Source: Anaerolineales bacterium UBA1136 (GTDB lineage Bacteria; Chloroflexota; Anaerolineae; Anaerolineales; UBA11657). From it: 11,502 nucleotides of DNA. A program made the translations under genes and the position numbers. Below, one piece after another: positions 5,892 through 11,502 of the stretch (the first letter of the stretch is position 1; each line of letters starts with the position of its first letter). Under the pieces are notes generated by a model. It was given only the letters and a program-made list of their open reading frames with translations, had not been told where the DNA came from and did not search any database. The stretch is taken from positions 13,114-24,615 of the forward strand of contig DCAJ01000041.1 of NCBI GenBank assembly GCA_002311455.1. The letters are read 5' to 3'.

Positions 5892-7130
5892 CTACTCCTG
5901 TGAAGCAATTTTTCCAACTTCGACCTCAAATTTGCCCTTTGCTACAACTACATCTAGCAATTGACCTTTTGATATTACATTAGGATCAGATATAATTTCT
6001 GTTGTACCAGCCCGAGTAACAATAGCATAACCCCTATCCAAAATCGCATCAGGCCCAAGACTGGTCAAAAGATGGTCAAACTTTTCCACTGTCAATCGCT
6101 TTGCGCAAATATTGTTAGTTGTACCAGAAACACATATACTGCGGAGGTGGTCTAATCTTTGTCGTGCACTTTGTATCGTATTTGTCGGCGACAAAGCTCG
6201 TAACACGCTATCAATTTCATCCAATTTCAAAGTGATCATTTGAATCTTATAGGTAACTGCCTCTAAAATCCTTTTTAAATCTCCATAGATCTTCTCACGA
6301 AGTATGTTGTGATCAGGTGTAGCCATCTCAGCAGCAGCTGATGGAGTAGGCGCTCGCAGATCAGCAGCAAAATCAGCCAGGGTAAAATCTGTCTCATGAC
6401 CAATACCGGACACTAGAGGAGTAGTTGTTGCAGCAACAGCACGTACTACATCCTCAGAGTTAAATGCTGCTAAGTCCTCAATACTACCACCACCTCGACC
6501 CAACAATATCACGTCTGCATTTATATTATCAGCAGCGCTCAATGCATCAACTATTTCGGCAGGTGCTTCGGACCCCTGAACTGAAGTAGGCACCAGCTGA
6601 ACTTTTGCTATAGGCCATCGTCTGGTAATCACGTGAAGCATGTCATGATATGCTGCCCCAGATGGAGAAGTAACTATAGCTATAGTTACCGGGAGAGTAG
6701 GTAATTTTAACTTGATATCCGGATTAAATAATCCTTCAACAGCAAGTTTGTCCTTTAAAATCTCTGTCTGGAGTAGCGCATCACCTGCCCCAACTGATTC
6801 AATTGCACTAGCATAAAGTTGATAGCGCCCTCCAGAAGGATATATAGTTACGTTACCATATGCAATTACTCGGTCTCCATCACGAGGAAAGTAAACTACA
6901 CGTGAAGCAACACTACGCCACATAACACATTGTATAGTGGATTCTTCGTCCTTAAGAGAAAAATATATATGACCTGATTGCGGACGCGACACATTTGACA
7001 ATTCGCCCATTACCGCAACGTCATGCATCTGATGGTCATTCTCAAACAAGTCTCGCACATAATGTGTTAATTCGCTGACTGTCCAATGAACGCCAGGAAA
7101 CCGGAAAGACATCTGCATGCTCATATGCAT
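5892..7130 (-). CDS. xseA: Exonuclease VII large subunit
   Basis: A 412-residue XseA, slightly shorter than E. coli XseA (456) but normal for many phyla. An N-terminal OB-fold (about 15-110) carries GELSNVSRPQSGHIYFSLKD (42-61) and binds single-stranded DNA. The catalytic domain (about 140-275) has IVTSPSGAAYHDMLHVITRR (152-171), LLGRGGGSIEDLAAFNSE (209-226) and SGIGHETDFTLADFAADLRA (241-260) followed by PTPSAAAE, all hallmarks of the family. A long helical segment (about 275-350) and a C-terminal strand region with ILDRGYAIV complete it. With XseB it makes the metal-independent single-strand exonuclease VII. The start is ambiguous: ATGs at 7130, 7124, 7118 and 7112 are all in frame, and conserved sequence begins only near FPGVHWTVSEL. 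None has a clear Shine-Dalgarno site. It is transcribed as a pair with xseB and diverges from the mutase gene. Confidence 0.97.
   Translation of the reverse strand: MHMSMQMSFRFPGVHWTVSELTHYVRDLFENDHQMHDVAVMGELSNVSRPQSGHIYFSLKDEESTIQCVMWRSVASRVVYFPRDGDRVIAYGNVTIYPSGGRYQLYASAIESVGAGDALLQTEILKDKLAVEGLFNPDIKLKLPTLPVTIAIVTSPSGAAYHDMLHVITRRWPIAKVQLVPTSVQGSEAPAEIVDALSAADNINADVILLGRGGGSIEDLAAFNSEDVVRAVAATTTPLVSGIGHETDFTLADFAADLRAPTPSAAAEMATPDHNILREKIYGDLKRILEAVTYKIQMITLKLDEIDSVLRALSPTNTIQSARQRLDHLRSICVSGTTNNICAKRLTVEKFDHLLTSLGPDAILDRGYAIVTRAGTTEIISDPNVISKGQLLDVVVAKGKFEVEVGKIASQE
5895..5900 (-). promoter_or_regulatory. Ribosome binding site of xseB within the xseA end
   Basis: On the minus strand CAGGAG ends directly at the xseA TAG stop; GGAG lies 8 bases before the xseB ATG (5886). 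It overlaps the last two sense codons of xseA, which suggests translational coupling of the two subunits. Confidence 0.7.
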
Positions 7131-7153
7131 AATTTATTGATATTTGTGTATAT

Positions 7154-7182
7154 ATGATAGTAAACCACCACAAAACTGTCAA
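7154..7182 (-). promoter_or_regulatory. Sigma-70-type promoter of xseA-xseB
   Basis: On the minus strand a perfect TTGACA (7182-7177) is separated by exactly 17 bases from TATCAT (7159-7154), one base off consensus. The predicted start site is near 7147, giving a leader of about 17 bases to ATG 7130. Confidence 0.7.
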
Positions 7183-7198
7183 TTGAGCGCATTGTAAA

Positions 7199-7207
7199 TG
7201 CTATAAT
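7199..7207 (+). promoter_or_regulatory. Extended -10 promoter of the mutase gene
   Basis: TGCTATAAT is a perfect extended -10 (TGnTATAAT). No well-spaced -35 is seen, as expected for this promoter class. The predicted start site is near 7214, giving a leader of about 50 bases. It lies 17 bp from the -35 of the divergent xseA promoter, so the two polymerase sites may interfere. Confidence 0.65.
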
Positions 7208-7252
7208 GCCTATATGTTTGAATACATGTACAATTACATTATTGTTTATTCT

Positions 7253-7256
7253 GGAG
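7253..7256 (+). promoter_or_regulatory. Ribosome binding site deciding the GTG start at 7264
   Basis: GGAG is followed by seven bases (TACTACT) and then GTG at 7264. The conserved N-terminal motif FGTDGWR begins four codons later, so the GTG start is well supported. Confidence 0.7.
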
Positions 7257-7263
7257 TACTACT

Positions 7264-8721
7264 GTGAGTATCCAATTTGGCACTGATGGATGGCGCGCAG
7301 TTATTGGCGACACATTCACATTTGGAAACTTGCGACTAGTATCTCAAGCAATTGCCGATGCGGTTAACTCGTCGGACTGGCTTGACAAAGAACATCAAGA
7401 TCATGACCCAAATCTGATGGTTGTGGGTTATGACACTCGTTTTCTATCAGATCGTTTTGCAAGAGAAGTAGCACGGGTCCTTGCTGGTAACGGAATCAGG
7501 GTATGTCTTGCTCATGCTGACGCACCCACACCAGCAATTTCATATTCGGTCAAACACCTGAAGGCTGCTGGAGCAGTGATGGTCACTGCTTCCCACAATG
7601 CTCCTCGCTACAACGGAGTAAAAATCAAAGCTGCCTATGGTGGAAGTGCGCAACCTAGTCAATACCGTAGGGTAGAAGTATGCCTAAACGACAATGAAAC
7701 ACGGGCTCGCGGTCCTAACCTTGTTGATTTCGACCAAGCACTATCCAATGGAACAATTACACGCTTCAATCCTTTTCAACCATATGCCAAACATCTTCAA
7801 AGCATTATAGATATAGAACGTATTGCAAATTATCCTGATAGATTGCACGTAATAGCAGATGCAATGTACGGATCTGGAAGAAGCTATTTGAAAAGCATAC
7901 TGGGCGGAACTGGAATAGAAGTGATGGAAATACGGGGTGAGATGAATCCAGGATTTGGAGGCATCCACCCTGAACCAATCATGAAATATTTGGGAGCGAC
8001 AGCTAGCGCAATAGCAAACGGAAAAGGTGATGTAGGGATCATTACAGATGGAGATGCTGATCGCATTGGTGTAATGGACAACCGTGGCCAATTCATTAAT
8101 CCTCATCGAATCATGTCGCTATGCCTCGAATATCTTGTTGAAAAGAAGCGTCTTACAGGCACTATAGTTAAAACTGTATCAACCACGCATATGCTCAATC
8201 GACAAGCATCTCTATATGATCTTCAAGTAAAAGAAACCCCTGTTGGTTTTAATCACATATCTAGCCTCATGCGTTCAGAGAATGTAATTATCGGAGGAGA
8301 AGAATCCGGAGGTATAAGTATTAGTGGGCATATTCCGGAAGGCGATGGTATCCTCATAGGACTACTAATATTAGAGTTAATGGCTGAGTATATTACCCCA
8401 ATTCACGACCTGGTAAATAATCTACTCAATAAATTTGGACCTGTGGAGTATATACGTGACGACCTGAGACTCTCTCATCCTGTTGAAAAAAATGAGCTAG
8501 TTGCTTATCTACATAAACATGCCCCTAACAAGATCGGTCATCTGCAAGTAAATAACCTACAGACCAATGATGGAATAAAATATCTAATGGAAAATGATAA
8601 CTGGCTATTAATCCGTCCTAGCGGAACTGAGCCAGTCTTACGCATTTATGCTGAAGGACGCAACAAAGAAGATGTGGAAGCTCTTATGGCATATGGACGC
8701 GAGATTGCAGAAAATTCCTAA
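7264..8721 (+). CDS. Phosphoglucomutase/phosphomannomutase family protein
   Basis: A 485-residue alpha-D-phosphohexomutase with all four active-site loops. The N-terminal FGTDGWR (5-11) is the family signature. The phosphoserine loop is TASHNAPRYNGVK (108-120, Ser110). The metal loop is DGDADR (262-267), the sugar-binding loop GGEESGG (344-350) and the phosphate-binding loop RPSGTEP (451-457). Such enzymes interconvert 1- and 6-phosphates of glucose or mannose through a bisphosphate intermediate, feeding glycogen, cell-envelope glycan and nucleotide-sugar synthesis; which sugar is preferred cannot be read from the sequence. The catalytic loop has Ala113 where TASHNP is usual, probably a harmless change. 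The GTG start is supported by a ribosome binding site and an upstream extended -10. It diverges from xseA and is convergent with the LPDTG gene. Confidence 0.95.
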   Translation: MSIQFGTDGWRAVIGDTFTFGNLRLVSQAIADAVNSSDWLDKEHQDHDPNLMVVGYDTRFLSDRFAREVARVLAGNGIRVCLAHADAPTPAISYSVKHLKAAGAVMVTASHNAPRYNGVKIKAAYGGSAQPSQYRRVEVCLNDNETRARGPNLVDFDQALSNGTITRFNPFQPYAKHLQSIIDIERIANYPDRLHVIADAMYGSGRSYLKSILGGTGIEVMEIRGEMNPGFGGIHPEPIMKYLGATASAIANGKGDVGIITDGDADRIGVMDNRGQFINPHRIMSLCLEYLVEKKRLTGTIVKTVSTTHMLNRQASLYDLQVKETPVGFNHISSLMRSENVIIGGEESGGISISGHIPEGDGILIGLLILELMAEYITPIHDLVNNLLNKFGPVEYIRDDLRLSHPVEKNELVAYLHKHAPNKIGHLQVNNLQTNDGIKYLMENDNWLLIRPSGTEPVLRIYAEGRNKEDVEALMAYGREIAENS

Positions 8722-8749
8722 GAAATATTTAGATACAAACCAACGTATA

Positions 8750-8797
8750 TACGCCGGCAAAAACTATAACTCCACATATAAGTGGATCGCCGGTGTA
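8750..8797. terminator. Hairpin between convergent genes, possible bidirectional terminator
   Basis: TACGCCGGC (8750-8758) can pair with GCCGGTGTA (8789-8797) over nine pairs with one G-U. An inner hairpin TCCAC (8771-8775) / GTGGA (8782-8786) sits in its loop. On the minus strand, the inner hairpin is followed by a TTTTT run, which would suit termination of the 8818-9408 gene. On the plus side there is no T-run, so its role for the mutase gene is doubtful. Confidence 0.4.
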
Positions 8798-8817
8798 ATA
8801 GTAGAAAAGTAACTTAT

Positions 8818-9408
8818 CTATCTACTGGCAAAACGTCGCACGGACCGTGTAACGATCACAATAGATATCAATGCCAACATTGCAGATACCAAAACAGGCA
8901 ATCCTATCTCATCAGCAAATCCGGTATCTGGAAGAGTCTCTGGAGATGCGATAGATTCAAATGTATCCACCGAACTTGAAGAGACTTCTACATCATTAGT
9001 GCTTGATGTAACAGCCTTATTATCGGATTGAATTACAGATGATCCCAAATTTGTTGAAGAAACTGGTGCCTGAACAACAGCAACTGGTTCTGCTGGCGAT
9101 ACCTCAATACTATCTGTAGCAGATTCGTTCGCATTAGACTCTAAGCTTGATGCAACTCTTGCTTGCTGCTCAGTATCGGATGCTACTACTGCAGCCACCT
9201 GGGCTACTGAAGTAGCCTCTGCATAAACAGCTACCTGAGTATTGCTAACATTTATTTCTGCTATCTGGGTTGCACTAGCGCTAGCCTGGGCCGGTTTGAT
9301 TTTGAATGCATACAATCCTAGAGAAACCAAACCAGCTACAAAAAGCCCGCCTAGTGCCACGGATGCTATAATGAACGGCCTACTTGAGGACTCTTCTTGA
9401 TACTCCAT
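8818..9408 (-). CDS. LPXTG-type surface/membrane protein with Ser/Ala-rich stalk
   Basis: A 196-residue protein. Residues 12-35 are hydrophobic (IIASVALGGLFVAGLVSLGLYAF), either a membrane anchor or a signal peptide with possible cleavage near PAQASA. Residues about 40-155 are low-complexity, rich in Ser, Ala, Val, Thr and acidic residues, and look like an extended stalk without a fold. The C-terminus is a classic sortase sorting signal: LPDTG (159-163), a hydrophobic stretch (about 169-187), and a basic tail (RSVRRFASR). If a suitable sortase exists, the protein would be cut after the Thr and linked to the cell surface. No sortase gene is present in the window. The ATG at 9408 is fixed by an excellent Shine-Dalgarno site. 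Convergent with the mutase gene. Function unknown; spacer or adhesin-like roles are guesses. Confidence 0.85.
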   Translation of the reverse strand: MEYQEESSSRPFIIASVALGGLFVAGLVSLGLYAFKIKPAQASASATQIAEINVSNTQVAVYAEATSVAQVAAVVASDTEQQARVASSLESNANESATDSIEVSPAEPVAVVQAPVSSTNLGSSVIQSDNKAVTSSTNDVEVSSSSVDTFESIASPETLPDTGFADEIGLPVLVSAMLALISIVIVTRSVRRFASR

Positions 9409-9412
9409 GATA

Positions 9413-9420
9413 CACCTCCC
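9413..9420 (-). promoter_or_regulatory. Strong ribosome binding site of the LPDTG gene
   Basis: On the minus strand GGGAGGTG (9420-9413) precedes the ATG at 9408 by four bases (six after the GGAGG core). It is the strongest Shine-Dalgarno match in the window and suggests high translation of this surface protein. Confidence 0.75.
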
Positions 9421-9513
9421 CTAAAGTGGATACCACAACCACCCTAATCTACTTTAATCGTTACAAAAAGACCATGCCTTTTTGTCTGCCTCAGGATGAC
9501 TGTGCTAAGGCAA

Positions 9514-9614
9514 CTGCTGGGGAAGCAATAATGACCATTTTACATGGTAAAAGCAATTTTGCACAGCCTATCTGTAGTCCCGTTACAGTGTCTGACAATC
9601 ATATTCCCCAGCAG
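9514..9614. repeat. 11-bp inverted repeat enclosing a hairpin-forming stretch
   Basis: CTGCTGGGGAA (9514-9524) and TTCCCCAGCAG (9604-9614) are perfect complements 79 bases apart. Between them lie smaller hairpins, for example ACCAT/ATGGT (9533-9548) and CTGTA/TACAG (9572-9588). The arrangement could be a structured RNA with a multi-way junction, a protein-binding site or a remnant element. The gap 9409-9685 between divergent genes otherwise holds no convincing coding sequence. Confidence 0.45.
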
Positions 9615-9671
9615 CCGCACTAAGACAATGTTACAGGATGCAATATTGATGCCAAAATCAAAAGGAATCCT

Positions 9672-9677
9672 TATAAT
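9672..9677 (+). promoter_or_regulatory. -10 element of the XPB-N-like gene
   Basis: A perfect TATAAT ends 8 bases before ATG 9686, so the transcript is expected to start at or next to the start codon. A TTGATG at 9646-9651 is 20 bases upstream, longer than ideal. No Shine-Dalgarno site is suitably placed, fitting leaderless translation. Confidence 0.5.
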
Positions 9678-9685
9678 TAATCCAA

Positions 9686-11350
9686 ATGCATAGACTGGAA
9701 TCCACATACTTGCAACATGACCTGGCACTACTCAGAATGATTGCCACGGCAGCTGGATTGGTGTTAGCTGCTAGCAATCAGAGAAACGCAGCTATTGAAC
9801 TAGCTAGGGCTATGCAACTACCTAACAATTTGAAACTAAATTGCGCCGGACTTGGAGAAAAAGCACAAGGTGTCTTAACTGAACTTTTATCGTCAGGAGG
9901 ACGAATGACTGTAACATCTATTAGTAGGAAGCATGGAACTATTCGACCATTGGGTCCAGCTGCACGGCAACGGGAGCGCCCACAGCTACAACCTACCAAC
10001 CCAGTGGAAAAATTGTGGTATCACGGTCTAATAGGAAGAGCATTCGATAATCAACCAGAGGCACAGGAATATTATTACATTCCATCAGATCTGTTGCCAT
10101 TATTGCCATTTCCAAAGACAAAGGATGTAAATATTAGTAAATTGCAAGCCCAAGCTCCCAATGAGAAAGACGTGTTATTTGCATTACATACTTTGGTCGA
10201 TGATGCTTGCACAACCCTAGCATTTCTGCGCATATCTTCGGGAACATCTGAAAATATTTCTGGGCCGAAACCTAATATAGATCTTGAGAAATTACACCCA
10301 TATCTACAGCAGCCCAAATATTTGAATATGCTGCTTTCACTATTGCAAGATATGGGATCCTTATCTAAATCAGGACTAGCACCAATATCAAAATCTATCC
10401 GTATGCTTCTATCTGGTAACCGCTCTGAACAATTACGATCCCTGGCCGACGCTTGGCACCAATCATCCCGATGGATAGATCTGTTTTCCGTACCTACACT
10501 TCAATTTGATTATTCCGATTCAATCCGCGTGCATCCAGAAAAAGTTCGTAATTCTATACTTGACCAGCTTAACAGAATTACTCCTAATGTCTGGGTAGAT
10601 CTAAACGACTTTATGGATGCAATTAAATTGAATTGTCCCGACTTCCAGCGTGTAGCTGGTGACTATGACTCATGGTACATAATTGACAAATCAACACAAA
10701 CACATCTAAAAGGTTTCAAGTACTGGAATCAAGTTGAAGGAGCTTTAGTCAAACACCTAGTGACCGGTCCACTACACTCACTAGGTATGACAGATTTGTC
10801 TTATAATCATAAATCATTTCGTCTAAATCCAATGTTCTATGAATTAATGCAAAACAAACCTTGGCACATCGCAGAAGAAGAGAAACCTTTAGCAATCAGT
10901 GATAATGGTTTGATAACAGCCTTTAGTTCTAGTAATCGAGCTGATCGTTTTCTGGCAGCTAGACTAGGGAAATGGGAGACAACACGTAACCCAGAATTGT
11001 ACCGTTATCGCATATGCGCAAATAGTTTAGAACAAGCAAAAGAACAGAGTTTCACAGCTGATCAGGCAATTTTATTTCTACAGCGCGCGAGTCAACAAAA
11101 TGTACCTGAGTCTATAATCGCAGCGCTGAAAAGATGGGCCAATGAAGGTGCTTCAGCCCAACTAGGCAAGATGACTGTAATCACTTTCGATTCAGAATCA
11201 ACATTACTTACTCTACGACAAAACCCCCAGACAAACCGATACTTAGAAGAACAGTTAGGACCACTAACTGTACGAGTGAGATATCATAATCGCAAAAGAC
11301 TACGTGACCATATGATCAAACTGGGGCTGATACTTGAAATAAATGACTGA
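9686..11350 (+). CDS. XPB/Ssl2-like N-terminal-domain protein (helicase-associated, no motor)
   Basis: A 554-residue cytoplasmic protein without signal peptide or membrane spans. The C-terminal part (about 405-554) resembles the XPB/Ssl2-like helicase N-terminal domain: LYRYRICANSLEQA, then FTADQAILFLQRASQQNVPE and IIAALKRWANEG, followed by a strand-rich end with KRLRDHMIKLGLIL. The N-terminus (5-45) has a helical SAP-like look (LRMIATAAGL ... AIELARAM). The middle is divergent but carries a module around 325-390 (GDYDSWYI, KYWNQVEGALVKHL, FRLNPMFYELM) of the kind seen in Chloroflexota helicase-associated proteins. No Walker A or DExH box is present, so it is not itself a helicase. A role as partner of a DNA-repair helicase, or in nucleic-acid binding, is inferred only. 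The start cannot be earlier, because an in-frame TAA lies at 9674-9676; the -10 immediately upstream supports leaderless translation. The next gene is an opposing tRNA. Confidence 0.8.
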   Translation: MHRLESTYLQHDLALLRMIATAAGLVLAASNQRNAAIELARAMQLPNNLKLNCAGLGEKAQGVLTELLSSGGRMTVTSISRKHGTIRPLGPAARQRERPQLQPTNPVEKLWYHGLIGRAFDNQPEAQEYYYIPSDLLPLLPFPKTKDVNISKLQAQAPNEKDVLFALHTLVDDACTTLAFLRISSGTSENISGPKPNIDLEKLHPYLQQPKYLNMLLSLLQDMGSLSKSGLAPISKSIRMLLSGNRSEQLRSLADAWHQSSRWIDLFSVPTLQFDYSDSIRVHPEKVRNSILDQLNRITPNVWVDLNDFMDAIKLNCPDFQRVAGDYDSWYIIDKSTQTHLKGFKYWNQVEGALVKHLVTGPLHSLGMTDLSYNHKSFRLNPMFYELMQNKPWHIAEEEKPLAISDNGLITAFSSSNRADRFLAARLGKWETTRNPELYRYRICANSLEQAKEQSFTADQAILFLQRASQQNVPESIIAALKRWANEGASAQLGKMTVITFDSESTLLTLRQNPQTNRYLEEQLGPLTVRVRYHNRKRLRDHMIKLGLILEIND

Positions 11351-11416
11351 CGGCGATTTTGTAATATTGTAGCCTTGTCGGATTACCACTAATTTCAACC
11401 GCAATTTATTCAAAAT

Positions 11417-11431
11417 GCAAATATCCTTTGC
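11417..11431 (-). terminator. Weak possible terminator after the tRNA
   Basis: On the minus strand GCAAA-GGATA-TTTGC forms a 5-bp hairpin followed by ATTTTG, about 22 bases after the tRNA 3' end. The short stem and brief T-run make this tentative. Confidence 0.25.
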
Positions 11432-11453
11432 GATCGGTGTCTAGTTACAGCAG

Positions 11454-11502
11454 CACCCCCGCCGCGACTCGAACGCGGGACCTCTTGCTCCGGAGGCAAG
11501 CG
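11454..11502 (-). tRNA. tRNA-Arg (anticodon CCG), cut by the window edge
   Basis: Reading the minus strand inward from the edge: anticodon stem CTTGC/GCAAG closes a 7-base loop CTCCGGA with anticodon CCG (reads CGG, arginine). A 5-base variable loop follows, then T-arm CCGCG-TTCGAGT-CGCGG with the conserved TTCGA, then the acceptor 3' strand CGGGGGT and discriminator G at 11454. The next bases are CTG, so CCA is not encoded and must be added by the nucleotidyltransferase. The acceptor 5' strand and D arm lie beyond the window. Confidence 0.93.

Noticed and set aside
7741..8106. A 121-codon minus-strand open frame
   Set aside because: It is antisense to the metal-loop region of the phosphohexomutase, whose protein is clearly conserved, and it shows no domain of its own.
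8744..8753. Palindrome CGTATATACG near the end of the mutase gene
   Set aside because: It overlaps the outer arm of the 8750-8797 hairpin and has no partner copy; not supported as an operator.
9426..9623. A 65-codon plus-strand open frame between the 9408 and 9686 genes
   Set aside because: No ribosome binding site, no recognisable domain, irregular composition, and it contains one arm and most of the second arm of the inverted repeat; it looks like chance.
9505..9624. CTAAG direct repeats as target-site duplications of a small mobile element
   Set aside because: The repeats are 4 and 5 bases away from the inverted-repeat arms rather than adjacent, and no second copy of the unit exists in the window.

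Overview
The window reads as a chromosomal segment of a bacterium, most likely a member of the Chloroflexota (Chloroflexi) with a fairly A+T-rich genome. This placement is an inference from protein family style: the TPR-like repeat with the 'GD..AR..L......P....AW..L......ER' pattern, an XPB/Ssl2 N-terminal-domain protein without helicase motors, a MurJ-family protein of the 'DLLF..AGGALGSAFIP' type, and LysM and LPXTG surface proteins. I see no phage, transposase, toxin-antitoxin cassette or CRISPR array. Base composition looks even across the window, with no clear sign of transfer.

Layout. Positions 50-991 hold two minus-strand genes: an unrecognised 111-residue helical protein and an ADP-sugar Nudix hydrolase. 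Divergent from them, only 33 bp away, are two plus-strand membrane-anchored genes (1025-2235): a TPR-like tail-anchored protein and a pentapeptide-repeat protein. Positions 2264-3586 (minus) encode a secreted multidomain protein with thrombospondin type 3 repeats, a beta/gamma-crystallin fold and a C-terminal LysM. Next comes a gene-free stretch of about 470 bp (3605-4073). It contains a promoter-like signal, several hairpins and a strong plus-strand intrinsic terminator with no protein gene in front of it; I interpret it as a candidate structured ncRNA or a murJ leader.

Positions 4074-8721 hold housekeeping genes: a MurJ-family lipid flippase (plus), the exonuclease VII pair xseA-xseB (minus, operon) and a phosphohexomutase (plus). 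xseA and the mutase share a 133-bp divergent promoter region with well-formed signals on both strands. Positions 8818-9408 (minus) encode a small LPDTG surface or membrane protein convergent with the mutase. Positions 9686-11350 (plus) encode the XPB-N-like protein. The right edge is a truncated minus-strand tRNA-Arg(CCG).

The genes do not form one pathway. Themes are cell envelope (MurJ-family protein, LysM protein, LPXTG protein, sugar phosphate supply by the mutase), DNA repair (exonuclease VII, possibly the XPB-N protein) and nucleotide clean-up (Nudix). Several genes (GTG 991, ATG 1025, ATG 9686, perhaps 4074) have a -10-like hexamer so close to the start codon that leaderless or nearly leaderless transcripts are likely, while others (1744, xseB, 7264, 9408) have clear Shine-Dalgarno sites. 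I found no convincing new defence-type system. The best candidates for something undescribed are the 3740-3990 RNA element and the nested domain architecture of the LysM protein.
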